64,000 nt of DNA from Bacillus luti (GTDB taxonomy: Bacteria > Bacillota > Bacilli > Bacillales > Bacillaceae_G), in contig NZ_MACI01000078.1 of assembly GCF_001884105.1 (NCBI RefSeq), forward strand, positions 124,001-188,000. Direction: 5' to 3'. Of the stretch, positions 25,895 through 35,158 are shown piece after piece; the stretch's first letter is position 1, and every line of letters starts with the position of its first letter. A program made the translations under genes and the position numbers. Under the pieces are notes generated by a model. It did no database searches, was not told where the DNA came from, and saw only the letters and a list, made by a program, of their open reading frames with translations.

Positions 25895-26254
25895 ATGGAT
25901 AATGTAAAGGGAAAACGAATATATGAAGCACTAATAAAATCGTGGTCGATTGAAACAAGTTCAAAGTGGACAATTGAAAATCCAGCAAAGGGACAGTGTG
26001 GTGTAACGGCCCTAATCGTTCAAGATATATACGGAGGGGAAATCAAAAAGACAAAAACAGGGGATATGTGGCACTTTTATAACTTTATAGATGGGGAGAG
26101 GTTTGATTTTACAGAGACACAATTTAATAAAAAATTGAATTATATGGATGTGGAATCAAATCGGAAAGAAGCATTTGCAGATACAAATGAAAAGCAATAT
26201 GACATTTTAAAGGAAAAGATAATGAAAGAATTCAAATTATCTTTTGACTCTTAA
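25895..26254 (+). CDS. YunG-like protein, possible Cys/His-type fold
   Basis: The 119-aa protein keeps the conserved blocks of the B. subtilis YunG group: KSWSIETSSKWTIENPAKGQ followed directly by CGVTALIVQDIYGGEI, then MWHFYNFIDGERFDFTETQF. The invariant Cys in QCGVTA, the His in WHFYN and a following Asp would fit a papain-like or transglutaminase-like triad, so a peptidase or amidase role is possible; this is my inference, not known. The ribosome site is AGGAGAAG. It shares a unit with the GNAT gene. Confidence 0.65.
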   Translation: MDNVKGKRIYEALIKSWSIETSSKWTIENPAKGQCGVTALIVQDIYGGEIKKTKTGDMWHFYNFIDGERFDFTETQFNKKLNYMDVESNRKEAFADTNEKQYDILKEKIMKEFKLSFDS

Positions 26255-26325
26255 TCTTTAATAAGTTACTATAATGGTGGTAACTCATTAAAGGGAACTT
26301 CATAGAGTTGAAAGGGGAAATACTT

Positions 26326-27633
26326 TTGAAAACAGCTTATGTAAGCGCTACTATTGTAACGATGAATGAACAAAACGAAGTGATAGAAAATGGATATATC
26401 ATTGTAGAAAATGATCAAATTATAGATGTGAATAGCGGAGAATTCGCTAATGATTTTGAAGTAGATGAAGTAGTTGACATGAAAGGAAAGTGGGTTTTAC
26501 CAGGGCTTGTTAATACACATACACACGTTGTAATGAGTCTCTTAAGAGGTATTGGCGATGACATGTTATTACAGCCGTGGCTTGAGACGAGGATTTGGCC
26601 ACTTGAAAGTCAGTTTACTCCAGAGCTTGCGGTCGCTAGTACGGAATTAGGATTACTTGAAATGGTGAAAAGTGGTACAACATCATTCTCTGATATGTTT
26701 AATCCAATTGGAGTAGATCAAGATGCCATTATGGAAACGGTATCAAGGAGCGGGATGCGAGCTGCTGTTTCAAGAACGTTATTTAGCTTTGGAACGAAAG
26801 AAGATGAAAAGAAAGCAATTGAAGAAGCTGAGAAATATGTGAAGCGTTATTATAACGAAAGTGGTATGTTAACTACGATGGTTGCACCGCATAGTCCATA
26901 TACATGTTCCACAGAGCTGTTAGAAGAGTGTGCACGTATTGCAGTAGAAAATCAAACGATGGTTCATATTCATCTTTCTGAAACAGAGCGTGAAGTACGT
27001 GATATTGAAGCACAGTACGGAAAACGTCCAGTAGAGTATGCAGCAAGTTGTGGATTGTTTAAACGACCAACAGTTATTGCACACGGTGTAGTATTAAATG
27101 AATATGAGCGTGCATTTTTAGCAGAACATGATGTTCGAGTAGCTCATAACCCGAATAGTAATTTAAAACTAGGTTCTGGTATAGCGAATGTAAAAGCGAT
27201 GCTAGAAGCAGGAATGAAAGTAGGAATTGCAACAGATAGTGTGGCGTCTAACAACAATTTAGACATGTTTGAAGAAATGCGCATTGCAACATTATTACAA
27301 AAAGGTATTCATCAAGATGCAACAGCATTACCAGTTGAAACAGCACTTACACTTGCGACTAAAGGAGCTGCTGAAGTAATCGGCATGAAACAAACGGGAT
27401 CGCTTGAGGTTGGAAAGTGTGCTGATTTTATTACAATTGATCCGTCTAATAAACCACATTTACAACCAGCAGATGAAGTGTTATCACATCTTGTGTATGC
27501 TGCGAGTGGTAAAGATATAAGCGATGTAATCATTAACGGAAAACGTGTCGTTTGGAATGGCGAATGTAAAACGTTAGATGAAGAGCGTATTATATTTGAA
27601 GCAAGTCGTTATAAACGAGGTTTACAAAAATAG
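26326..27633 (+). CDS. mtaD: 5-methylthioadenosine/S-adenosylhomocysteine deaminase MtaD
   Basis: The 435-aa protein is a metal-dependent amidohydrolase with HTHVVMSLLRG (the H-x-H metal pair, about residue 65), HIHLSETEREV, the later metal His in VIAHGVVLNE and the catalytic Asp in GIATDSVASN. It converts S-adenosylhomocysteine and methylthioadenosine to inosyl compounds in S-adenosylmethionine recycling. The start is TTG at 26326 with AAAGGGGAAA ahead; the frame from 26308 overlaps that site. A cre-like sequence (TGTAAGCGCTACTA, 26340-26353) lies in its first codons but may be chance. Confidence 0.92.
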   Translation: MKTAYVSATIVTMNEQNEVIENGYIIVENDQIIDVNSGEFANDFEVDEVVDMKGKWVLPGLVNTHTHVVMSLLRGIGDDMLLQPWLETRIWPLESQFTPELAVASTELGLLEMVKSGTTSFSDMFNPIGVDQDAIMETVSRSGMRAAVSRTLFSFGTKEDEKKAIEEAEKYVKRYYNESGMLTTMVAPHSPYTCSTELLEECARIAVENQTMVHIHLSETEREVRDIEAQYGKRPVEYAASCGLFKRPTVIAHGVVLNEYERAFLAEHDVRVAHNPNSNLKLGSGIANVKAMLEAGMKVGIATDSVASNNNLDMFEEMRIATLLQKGIHQDATALPVETALTLATKGAAEVIGMKQTGSLEVGKCADFITIDPSNKPHLQPADEVLSHLVYAASGKDISDVIINGKRVVWNGECKTLDEERIIFEASRYKRGLQK

Positions 27634-27640
27634 GTATTTT

Positions 27641-27678
27641 CAGGATGTGGAGAAACTCTTCTCCACATCCTGTTTTTG
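27641..27678 (+). terminator. Terminator of mtaD
   Basis: CAGGATGTGGAGAA and its exact complement surround a four-base loop and end in TTTTT. Confidence 0.93.
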
Positions 27679-27786
27679 TGTCAAAACCTTTTTTATTAAT
27701 AAAACAGAAGAGAATAATTTAGAAAAAATAACTAGTTTCAAAAATCCTTTACGTAATAATGAATATATGAAGGATTTTGATGTTTC

Positions 27787-29169
27787 TTATTTTTTTGTCG
27801 CGTTGACCCATTTAATAATGTCCTGGATGACGTATTCAGGAACATTAGCAGGGATTTCATATTCACTAGGAAGACTTAATTCCCCATTACCCTCCGTGAA
27901 GAAATGATTCAATTTTGGGTATTCATTGAACTGAACATTCCTGCGGTTTGAAAGCCCTTCCTGCCATTTTGTATATTCATTTTTTACTGTTACTTGATAA
28001 TCGCGTGCTCCTTGCAGAATCAGTAAAGGCTCTTTTCGTGATCTTGCCTCTTCAACTGGACGCCACCTAGAAACATCATACATAAAATGAGGCGACCCAA
28101 AATTGTAGCCAGCTGGAGGATGATCAGGATTGAAAGTAGGATCTTGGATAAAAGCGAATTGTCTTTTTAGTTCATCGATTACTTCTTGTGACGCCCCTAG
28201 GTATTGATTCTGATCAATGGAAATGTCAGTCAATGGGCGTGCAGGTGGTGCGAGTAAGATACTTCCTCTAACAAGTGAGGAAGGTGATTTGCTTAGTATA
28301 CGCGGCATTGTGCCAGCTCCTAGACTATGTCCAAGAATGAAAATATTATTTGGATCAATGCCTTCCTGCTGCGCTGCTGATTTTGCAGCATATATGGCAT
28401 CATCTGTAGTATCACGGTCTAACGTAACAGGTTCTGCACTCATCTTTAATGCGTGTTCTAAGGTGCGTTTTTCATAGCGCAACACTGCAATTCCGTTGGA
28501 CGAAAGGCCTACCGCAAGGTCTCGTAAGATTTTTGTTCCCATATATGTACTATCGCGATCATGGATGCCAGCACCATGAACAAGAACAACTACGGGTACC
28601 TTTTCACCAGGCTTATGTTTCGGAACTGTTAATGTGGCTGGTAACGGATAGGTAGAATTTCCAATGACGATTTCACGTTCTTGATAGGAAGCAGGTTGGT
28701 CATATCTAGGATGCGGGATAATATAAGATTCTGGAGGCGTCCTTACCCCAACCTCATCTACTTTCCCGCCAGGTGTGAATTTAAGGAGTAACGGTACGGT
28801 AGTTCCTTCAATAGTTCCTGAAATTTCCACCGTCTGATGGACTAAGTTTCGTTCTTTTATCACGGGGGTTCCCATGCTTTTTATCCCGCTCCAGCCACTT
28901 TGTGTCCACCAGTTTTGTAATGTGTTTGCTGTAAACTTGGATTGAAAAGCAGCAGACGTCAACTGAAGTGCCTCTGCATACTTATCTTGCTGGAGATATT
29001 CAAAAAATAATGATGTACGCTCCGTTAAAGAGAATCGTTTTTTTTCTACAGATGGTTCCTCACGTGTATCCGCGTGAATAGCTGTTGTAAGCGGAAAAGA
29101 TGAAATGCCTAAAGAAAAGAGCAGGGTAAAGGAAAGTACTGATTTTTGTATTTTCTTTTTTTTATTCAT
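27787..29169 (-). CDS. Secreted alpha/beta hydrolase with N-terminal DUF3887 domain
   Basis: The 460-aa product has a signal peptide (KSVLSFTLLFSLGIS, cleavage likely after ...IHA near residue 33), a DUF3887-like domain (about 45-140: LFFEYLQQDKYAEALQLTS through PLLLKFTPGGKVDEVG) and a hydrolase domain from about 165. The catalytic triad is visible as Ser in ILGHSLGAGT, Asp in QGARDYQV and His in LNHFF. The combination suits an extracellular or wall-associated esterase. It converges on mtaD. The upstream 29170-29761 stretch has no intact gene but holds the remnant of an ABC ATPase, so its promoter region has been rearranged. Confidence 0.82.
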   Translation of the reverse strand: MNKKKKIQKSVLSFTLLFSLGISSFPLTTAIHADTREEPSVEKKRFSLTERTSLFFEYLQQDKYAEALQLTSAAFQSKFTANTLQNWWTQSGWSGIKSMGTPVIKERNLVHQTVEISGTIEGTTVPLLLKFTPGGKVDEVGVRTPPESYIIPHPRYDQPASYQEREIVIGNSTYPLPATLTVPKHKPGEKVPVVVLVHGAGIHDRDSTYMGTKILRDLAVGLSSNGIAVLRYEKRTLEHALKMSAEPVTLDRDTTDDAIYAAKSAAQQEGIDPNNIFILGHSLGAGTMPRILSKSPSSLVRGSILLAPPARPLTDISIDQNQYLGASQEVIDELKRQFAFIQDPTFNPDHPPAGYNFGSPHFMYDVSRWRPVEEARSRKEPLLILQGARDYQVTVKNEYTKWQEGLSNRRNVQFNEYPKLNHFFTEGNGELSLPSEYEIPANVPEYVIQDIIKWVNATKK

Positions 29170-29219
29170 GTTTTAACCTCCAATATGTGATGGTAAAAAA
29201 CAGGTATGATAAATTAAGG

Positions 29220-29315
29220 TTCTGTTGTAACAACGTCTAAATCATTGATATGTTCATCTAAAACCAACAGTTCTGGTTTTGGCGTAATCGCTCTGGTAAC
29301 TCCTAACCTCTCTTT
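29220..29315 (-). pseudogene. Remnant of an ABC transporter ATP-binding protein
   Basis: On the minus strand 32 open codons read KERLGVTRAI, then TPKPELLVLDE, then HINDLD. This is the end of an ABC signature region, Walker B (ELLVLDE) and the D-loop of an ATPase of the bacitracin/lantibiotic immunity type (usual form QRLGIARAL...LLILDEPTNGLD). The conserved Pro-Thr after the Walker Glu is changed to His-Ile, and no further domain is found on either side, so it is a decayed fragment. The rest of 29316-29628 shows no readable gene. Confidence 0.55.
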
Positions 29316-29628
29316 CTTCCTTCACTTGATATTTTGACTATACGAAACAAAGTTCTCGTTTTTCTTACTTGATCCTTAAAAAATCCTTAAGTGTATAAGA
29401 TTTGTAAAATATCACTTTCTACTTGACCTGGATTCCAAAAAACAAAGTGGCGTTGCTGAATGGAGATACGAAGATATCCCAACCTAACTGTACCCTATAC
29501 ATCTATTAAGTTAGTTATAGGGAAATTTACATGAAACAGAAGAAAAGTTAAAACAGAAAGGGAGGTATGCAATAAGAGATTTTTTATAAACACTTGAGCG
29601 AACAGTGCAGATTATATATTCAATCTTT

Positions 29629-29659
29629 AGCTATCCTTTTTAAAAGGATAGCTTTTTTT
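29629..29659 (+). terminator. Terminator upstream of the oligopeptide-binding gene
   Basis: AGCTATCCTTTT and AAAAGGATAGCT form a tight hairpin followed by TTTTTT, with no intact gene ahead of it. It may be left from a lost gene or end a small RNA. Confidence 0.8.
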
Positions 29660-29761
29660 CTTGAACGAATAAATATTCAAAAGAATGTCGCATCTTTCTG
29701 TTCATATTTCTGCTATAATATATAACGCTTTATAATATTTCATATGTAAGGAGAACAATTC

Positions 29762-31387
29762 ATGAAGCTAAAAAAGAGCCATTTAATGGTAATGGCACTT
29801 GTTACAACTTTATTATTAACAGCTTGTAATAATAAAGAGAATAAAAGTGACACAGAGGCAAAAAAACAAGTGTTAAATGTAACAGTATCAGAAGAAATTC
29901 CTTCACTTGATACTGCGAAAACGATGGATGGTACATCAGCACACGTTATGCAAAACATATTTGAAGGGTTGTATGTATTAGATGATCAAGATCAGCCTAT
30001 TCCAGCAGTAGCAAAATCGTTTAAAAGAAGTGAAGATGGTAAAAAATATACATTTGATTTGCGTAAAGATGCAAAATGGTCAAATGGAGAGAGTGTGACA
30101 GCAAATGATTTTATGTTTGCATGGAAACGTGCAATTAGCCATGAAACAGCGTCTCAATATGCGTCCATGCTCTTTTACGTGAAAAACGCGAAAGAGATCA
30201 ATAAGGGAACAATGCCTCTTGATGAACTTGGGGTTAAAGTTATAAATGATTATAAGTTAGAAGTGGAACTAGAGCAGCCAATTCCTTACTTTTTACAGCT
30301 GCTAGCATTACCTATATATTTACCACAGCATGAATCATTTTTGAAAGAACAAGGGAGCAATTATGGGCTTGAACCTAATAATCTCATATATAATGGCCCA
30401 TTCGTGTTAGAAAAATGGAAACATGAACAAGAGTTTCAATTAAAGAAGAATGATACATATTGGGATGAAAAGAAAGTGAAGTTAGACGAAATAAACTTTC
30501 ATATTGTAAAAGACACAATGACGGCTGTAAATTTATATGAAGCTGATGATTTGGACCGAGTTCCTATTAATTCACAATTTGTAGACAAGTATAAAGGGAA
30601 TAAGGAATTACATATGTCAAGTGATCCTGGAATCGCTATGCTACGTTTTAATGAAACAAATAAAGTGCTAGCAAATAAGAAAGTTCGTCAATCAATTTCA
30701 CTCGCTTTAAATAAAGAGGATTTCGTTGCTCACTTTATTAATAACGGAGCAAAAGCTGCAAGTGGACTTGTACCAGTAGGTCATATAAATGAAAAGACTG
30801 GCAAAGATTTTAGAAAAGAAAACGGAGATCTTTCTTCATATGATTTACAAACTGCGAAAAAAGTTTGGGAAGAAGCGAAAAAAGAACTTGGAGTAGAGCA
30901 AGTAAACCTTGAATTTTTAACGTTTGAACAAGATAACGCAAAACGTATGGCAGAATATATAAAAGGCGACTTAGAAAAGAATTTACCTGGACTCACGCTA
31001 CAAATTAAACAACAGCCATTTAAACAAAAGTTACAGTTAGAACAAACAGGTGATTACGATATAACTATGGCAAATTGGGGACCTGACTATAAAGACCCAA
31101 TTAGTTATTTAGAACTATTTACGACGGATAATCCGAATAATAAAATGAGTTACTCTAACCCTCGTTACGATGAATTAATAAAGAAAGCGAAAAATGAGCT
31201 AGTACTAGATTCGGAAAAACGATGGGAAGTGTTGCGAGAAGCTGAGCAGGTCTTATTAGAAGATGCAGCTGTTGCACCGCTTTATCATATTGGTTCAGCT
31301 TATGTACAAAAGGATTACGTAAAAGGAATTGAAAAGCATCAATTTGGTGGTGTTTATACTTATAAGAATGCTTATATCACTAATTAA
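29762..31387 (+). CDS. Peptide ABC transporter substrate-binding lipoprotein (OppA-like)
   Basis: The 541-aa protein has a lipoprotein signal with lipobox LLLTAC (lipidated Cys 22) and an SBP_bac_5 domain: SLDTAKTMDGTSAHVMQNIF, DLRKDAKWSNGESVTANDF, NGPFVLEKWKHEQEFQLKKN and NWGPDYKDPISYLELFTTDN. It should capture oligopeptides at the outer face of the membrane for an Opp-type permease. No permease or ATPase gene is adjacent, so it is an orphan binding protein that may share another Opp system, as is common in the B. cereus group. The ribosome site is AAGGAGAAC. Confidence 0.92.
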   Translation: MKLKKSHLMVMALVTTLLLTACNNKENKSDTEAKKQVLNVTVSEEIPSLDTAKTMDGTSAHVMQNIFEGLYVLDDQDQPIPAVAKSFKRSEDGKKYTFDLRKDAKWSNGESVTANDFMFAWKRAISHETASQYASMLFYVKNAKEINKGTMPLDELGVKVINDYKLEVELEQPIPYFLQLLALPIYLPQHESFLKEQGSNYGLEPNNLIYNGPFVLEKWKHEQEFQLKKNDTYWDEKKVKLDEINFHIVKDTMTAVNLYEADDLDRVPINSQFVDKYKGNKELHMSSDPGIAMLRFNETNKVLANKKVRQSISLALNKEDFVAHFINNGAKAASGLVPVGHINEKTGKDFRKENGDLSSYDLQTAKKVWEEAKKELGVEQVNLEFLTFEQDNAKRMAEYIKGDLEKNLPGLTLQIKQQPFKQKLQLEQTGDYDITMANWGPDYKDPISYLELFTTDNPNNKMSYSNPRYDELIKKAKNELVLDSEKRWEVLREAEQVLLEDAAVAPLYHIGSAYVQKDYVKGIEKHQFGGVYTYKNAYITN

Positions 31388-31394
31388 TAAATAC

Positions 31395-31428
31395 AAAAAA
31401 CCTTACTTTTTAAAAGTAAGGTTTTTTA
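31395..31428. terminator. Bidirectional terminator
   Basis: AAAAAACCTTACTTTT and its complement form a nearly loopless hairpin between the binding-protein gene and the converging GNAT gene. Confidence 0.9.
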
Positions 31429-31438
31429 CGCATAAATT

Positions 31439-31963
31439 CTATTTTAATAAAGCATAAAAATTTGTGTCATAGGGAATATCATCTTGATACATATAATTTT
31501 TTAGAACTCCTTCTTTTTCAAAGCCTAATTTTAATAGCACTTTATTTGATGCTTCATTTTCAAGAAAGACAATTGCTCCAATACGTTTTAAATGAAGGGT
31601 GTGAAAACCATATGATATAACTTCAGAAACCGCCTCAGTAGCATATCCATTTCCCCAGTGTTCAGGAAAAAAGGCATAACTTATGTTGGCTCGTTTATGT
31701 TCAGAAGACCAATCGTGAAAACCGATTGTTCCAATAAGCTCTTTCGTATCTTTTAATTCGATGCCCCATTTTATACCGTGTCTTGCATTGTAACTTAATT
31801 TAAAATTAGTAAGGATTTGTTTTACTTGATCAACATCCTGTAATGGTTTTTGACCATAATAGCGCAGTACATCAGTATTAGAAAAGCATTTTAGTATACC
31901 TGGTGCATCTTCTTCGGTAAGTTCTCGTAGAATGAGTCGATCGGTTTTCAATATAGGAAACAT
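31439..31963 (-). CDS. GNAT acetyltransferase, RimJ/RimL type
   Basis: The 174-aa protein begins FPILKTDRLILRELTEED, the usual start of RimJ/RimL-like acetyltransferases, and has the acetyl-CoA loop PEHWGNGYATEAVSEVISYG and the C-terminal ASNKVLLKLGFEKEGVLKNY. Relatives modify N-termini of ribosomal proteins or spermidine-like small molecules, and the substrate of this one is unknown. The ribosome site GGAGTG is seven bases before the ATG. It is a single gene, not related by sequence to the GNAT at 25424. Confidence 0.85.
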   Translation of the reverse strand: MFPILKTDRLILRELTEEDAPGILKCFSNTDVLRYYGQKPLQDVDQVKQILTNFKLSYNARHGIKWGIELKDTKELIGTIGFHDWSSEHKRANISYAFFPEHWGNGYATEAVSEVISYGFHTLHLKRIGAIVFLENEASNKVLLKLGFEKEGVLKNYMYQDDIPYDTNFYALLK

Positions 31964-32151
31964 GCTTTCACTCCATTTCTTCTGAAACTAGAATGTGTTG
32001 TTATTATATAATTTAATCTGAAAATAAAGATTATTCAAGGTGTAATGAAGTTATTGTCTTAAAATAGACCATAGAATATATTTTGAAAAGGTGTTGGGAT
32101 GTGAAGGGTGTCGAAAGTTTTTTAAAAGAGTGTATACAAATAATGAATTGA

Positions 32152-32187
32152 AAAAGAGTATTCCAAATTGAATTTGGAATACCCTTT
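32152..32187. terminator. Terminator of mntH
   Basis: GTATTCCAAATT and AATTTGGAATAC flank one base, with A/T runs on both sides. It ends mntH on the minus strand. The 31964-32151 region beyond it shows no gene. Confidence 0.85.
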
Positions 32188-32191
32188 TTCA

Positions 32192-33487
32192 TTACCCTAC
32201 AAATGTTTGATACAACAAGAAAATATTTAAAACGATAACAAGTGCAGCAATGATCCACGCGATGAGTGTTGTAATACGATGGTTGACGAGTGCACCCATT
32301 ATTTTTTTATTACTTGTAAACATAATAAGTGGTACTAATGCAAAAGCAATACCGAATGATAAGACAACTTGGCTCATTACGAGAGCGTAAGTTGGATTCA
32401 CGCCTAAAGCAATAATAACGAGAGGTGGAATCATTGTTATAAATCGGCGTAAATATAACGGAATATGCATGCGAATAAATCCTTGCATAATAATATCACC
32501 TGACATTGTACCGACAGAAGAGCTAGATAATCCGGCTGTTAAAAGTCCAACTCCAAATAAAGCAGCTGATACTGGCCCAACTAAGTTACTAAATTGGTTG
32601 AAAGCAACATCAAGGTCTTCGACGTGTAAGCCGTTTTTAAAGAATAGTGCAGCTGCTACTATTAACATACTTGCATTAATTGCCCCAGCGATAACCATTG
32701 CGATAATAATATCAATAAACTCGAAGCGGAAAATCTTTTTCTTTTGTTCATCATTTGTTCCGACTACGCGGCGCTGCGTTAAGGCGGAATGTAAATAAAT
32801 TGCGTGCGGCATTACTGTCGCACCTAAAATACCAGCTGCTAGAAGAATACTATCTACACCTTGGAATTTTGGAATGAAAAGTCCTGAAAGAAGAGGACTT
32901 AATTCGGGTTTTGCGTAAAAGACTTGTACACCAAAAGCGATAACAACGATAAAAATCATTCCTGTTATGATAGCCTCTAATGGACGGAAGCCTCTGCGCT
33001 GAAATTCAAGAATAATAAATGATCCAACTGCTGTAATTAATGCGGCAGGTAACATTGGAATGCCGAATAATAAGTACAATCCGAGCGCTGCGCCAATAAA
33101 TTCAGCTAAATCAGTAGCCATAATAACGAGTTCGCCTTGTATCCATAAACCGATGGATACAGGTTTTGGGAAGTTTTCTCGAGCAATTTCAGGAAGGTTG
33201 CGTCCAGTAGCAATTCCTAATTTAGCGGATAGAGTTTGAATTAATACAGCCATTAAATTAGACGCGAGTATTACCCAAAGTAATAAATAACCATACTGTG
33301 ATCCAGCCGCGATATTTGTAGCAAAGTTCCCGGGATCAATATAAGCAACTGATGCGATAAAAGCAGGTCCTAAGAATGGTAACAGTCTTTTTAAGCCTTT
33401 CGTTTGTCCGCTTAACGCTAAATGGGCGGATTGAACGGTTGTACTTTGAGAAGGGACTTGTTCGTCTTTTGATATATCTTTATTCAT
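32192..33487 (-). CDS. mntH: Nramp-family divalent metal (Mn2+) transporter MntH
   Basis: The 431-aa protein has eleven predicted membrane spans and the two metal-binding motifs of Nramp transporters: DPGN in span 1 (residues 51-54) and MPHAIYLHS in span 6. The conserved loop GRNLPEIARENFPK is also present. It imports Mn2+ with protons. The ribosome site is AAAGGGGA. A MntR-like operator lies 110 bp upstream (33597-33615), in line with repression by manganese-loaded MntR as in B. subtilis. Confidence 0.93.
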   Translation of the reverse strand: MNKDISKDEQVPSQSTTVQSAHLALSGQTKGLKRLLPFLGPAFIASVAYIDPGNFATNIAAGSQYGYLLLWVILASNLMAVLIQTLSAKLGIATGRNLPEIARENFPKPVSIGLWIQGELVIMATDLAEFIGAALGLYLLFGIPMLPAALITAVGSFIILEFQRRGFRPLEAIITGMIFIVVIAFGVQVFYAKPELSPLLSGLFIPKFQGVDSILLAAGILGATVMPHAIYLHSALTQRRVVGTNDEQKKKIFRFEFIDIIIAMVIAGAINASMLIVAAALFFKNGLHVEDLDVAFNQFSNLVGPVSAALFGVGLLTAGLSSSSVGTMSGDIIMQGFIRMHIPLYLRRFITMIPPLVIIALGVNPTYALVMSQVVLSFGIAFALVPLIMFTSNKKIMGALVNHRITTLIAWIIAALVIVLNIFLLYQTFVG

Positions 33488-33596
33488 AGTAGTGTTCCCC
33501 TTTGAAATGTTAACTTGATGAAATTATTGTATTTATTCTCATGTATTATTTCAATACATTTAAATATATTATGTGTCATTTTCATTTGAACATAAA

Positions 33597-33615
33597 AGTT
33601 TCCTTAATGCAAATT
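33597..33615 (-). promoter_or_regulatory. MntR-like operator of mntH
   Basis: Read on the minus strand the site contains TTTGCATTAAGGAAAC, very close to the B. subtilis MntR boxes as I recall them. A TATAAT lies immediately upstream of it on the same strand, so the box would cover the transcription start. Confidence 0.6.
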
Positions 33616-33981
33616 ATATGACTGTGCGCAAAGAATGGTGTAATGATGCAAAAATATTTTGGGAGTTTATGGTCGCTGAATAAAGGAAAAGATAATAAAT
33701 TAGAGGGTTGTTTTTGAAATTTATGTGAACATACAGCCTATATTACAGCATATTAATTGATGGAAATGAAATTGTATGATATATAATATATTGGGATTGC
33801 AACATAACCGTAGTGTTTTGTTCTGTAATCTTGTTTTTATTTTTGTTAACTTATAGAAAAAATTGTAAATAGAAGAAAATAGGCTACGTACAATTTTGTA
33901 TATATTTTCTTATTATATATGTTTTGATATGAACGTTAACTTATACATGATTTTAAAATTTAGATAGGTGGTAGAAATACA
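33616..33981. other. AT-rich intergenic region between mntH and trhO
   Basis: No reading frame with a usable ribosome site was found. It must hold the trhO promoter, but I cannot single out hexamers with confidence. Confidence 0.5.
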
Positions 33982-34941
33982 TTGGCAACTACAAAACCAT
34001 ATAGAGTATTACTATATTACATGTACACAACAATTGAAAACCCAGAAGAATTCGCTGCAGAGCATTTAGAATTTTGTAATTCACTTGAGTTAAAAGGAAG
34101 AATCCTTGTAGCTAAAGAAGGTATTAACGGAACTTGTTCTGGTACTGTAGAACAAACAGAGAAATACATGGAAGCAATGAACAACGATCCACGCTTTGAC
34201 GGTATCGTATTTAAAATAGATGAAGAAGAAGGACACGCATTCAAGAAAATGCACGTACGTCCTCGTCCAGAATTAGTTACACTTCGTCTAGAAGATGACA
34301 TTAACCCACACGAAATAACTGGGAAGTATTTAGAGCCAAAAGATTTTTATGAAGCAATGAAACAAGAAGATACAGTTATCATTGATGCACGAAATGATTA
34401 TGAGTTTGATTTAGGTCACTTTAAAGGGGCGATTAAACCTGATATCGAATCATTCCGTGAATTACCAGACTGGATTAGAGAAAATAAAGAAACACTTGAA
34501 GGTAAAAAGATTTTAACTTACTGTACAGGCGGAATTCGTTGTGAGAAATTCTCTGGTTGGTTAGTTCGTGAAGGTTATGAAGATGTAAGTCAGCTTCACG
34601 GCGGAATTGTAACGTACGGAAAAGATCCAGAAGTACAAGGTGAGCTTTGGGATGGACAATGTTACGTGTTCGATGAGCGTATCGCTGTACCAGTAAACCA
34701 AAAAGAACATGTTATTGTTGGTAAAGACCACTTTACAGGTGAACCTTGTGAGCGCTATGTAAACTGTTCAAATCCAGAATGTAACAAGAAAATTTTATGT
34801 TCTGAAGAAAACGAAGCGAAACACTTACGCGCATGTTCTCATGAGTGTCGTGTAAGCCCACGTAACCGCTATGTAATACAACATGAATTAACTGAAGAGC
34901 AAGTAGCTGCTGCATTAGAGAAGATCGAAGCAGGGAAGTAA
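33982..34941 (+). CDS. trhO: tRNA uridine(34) hydroxylase TrhO (rhodanese domain)
   Basis: The 319-aa protein has the three-part layout of the TrhO/YceA group: an N-terminal acylphosphatase-like domain ([28 protein letters not shown]), a central rhodanese domain with active-site loop [13 protein letters not shown] (Cys about residue 180) and a C-terminal cysteine-rich part ([23 protein letters not shown]) that probably binds metal. The enzyme makes 5-hydroxyuridine at the tRNA wobble position with oxygen. The start is TTG at 33982 behind AGGTGG. It is transcribed alone and ends in a strong terminator. Confidence 0.93.
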   Translation: MATTKPYRVLLYYMYTTIENPEEFAAEHLEFCNSLELKGRILVAKEGINGTCSGTVEQTEKYMEAMNNDPRFDGIVFKIDEEEGHAFKKMHVRPRPELVTLRLEDDINPHEITGKYLEPKDFYEAMKQEDTVIIDARNDYEFDLGHFKGAIKPDIESFRELPDWIRENKETLEGKKILTYCTGGIRCEKFSGWLVREGYEDVSQLHGGIVTYGKDPEVQGELWDGQCYVFDERIAVPVNQKEHVIVGKDHFTGEPCERYVNCSNPECNKKILCSEENEAKHLRACSHECRVSPRNRYVIQHELTEEQVAAALEKIEAGK

Positions 34942-34957
34942 GTGGAATTCGTGTAAT

Positions 34958-34999
34958 AAAAAAGGATACTCCAAACTTCGTGTTGGAGTATCCTTTTTA
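34958..34999 (+). terminator. Terminator of trhO
   Basis: AAAAAGGATACTCCAA and its complement, loop ACTTCGTG, then a T-run. Confidence 0.93.
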
Positions 35000-35039
35000 T
35001 ATTGTCCGGTTCTGCCTTTTGTCGTTTTTTGTCGGTAAG

Positions 35040-35120
35040 TCGATATATCTGGAAAATCGCCGATATATTTTGAGTTGCGCCGATATATTCGAAAAATCGC
35101 TGATATAAATTTCATTTACT
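35040..35120. repeat. 20-bp tandem repeat, about four units
   Basis: CGATATAT starts at 35041, 35061 and 35081 and a variant TGATATAA at 35101, giving an exact 20-bp period. Units read like CGATATATTYKRAAAATCGC with the ends CGC/CGA joined. It lies between trhO and the 491-aa membrane protein gene. Similar GATATAT-CGCC strings are, to my memory, scattered in intergenic DNA of B. cereus group genomes. Confidence 0.7.
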
Positions 35121-35158
35121 GTAGCGTACCACGTATGTTAATGTGAAAACAATTTTTT

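Noticed and set aside
26340-26353. cre-like sequence at the start of mtaD
   Set aside because: One mismatch at a conserved C, located in coding DNA, and no reason to expect catabolite control of this gene; not listed as a separate regulatory site.
29440-29560. Possible IS or gene remnant beside the ABC fragment
   Set aside because: Short readable stretches on the minus strand (for example FWNPGQVESDILQILYT) could not be tied to any family, and no terminal repeats are seen.
35040-35120. Regular repeats considered as a CRISPR array
   Set aside because: The period is only 20 bp with no unique spacers and no cas genes nearby.
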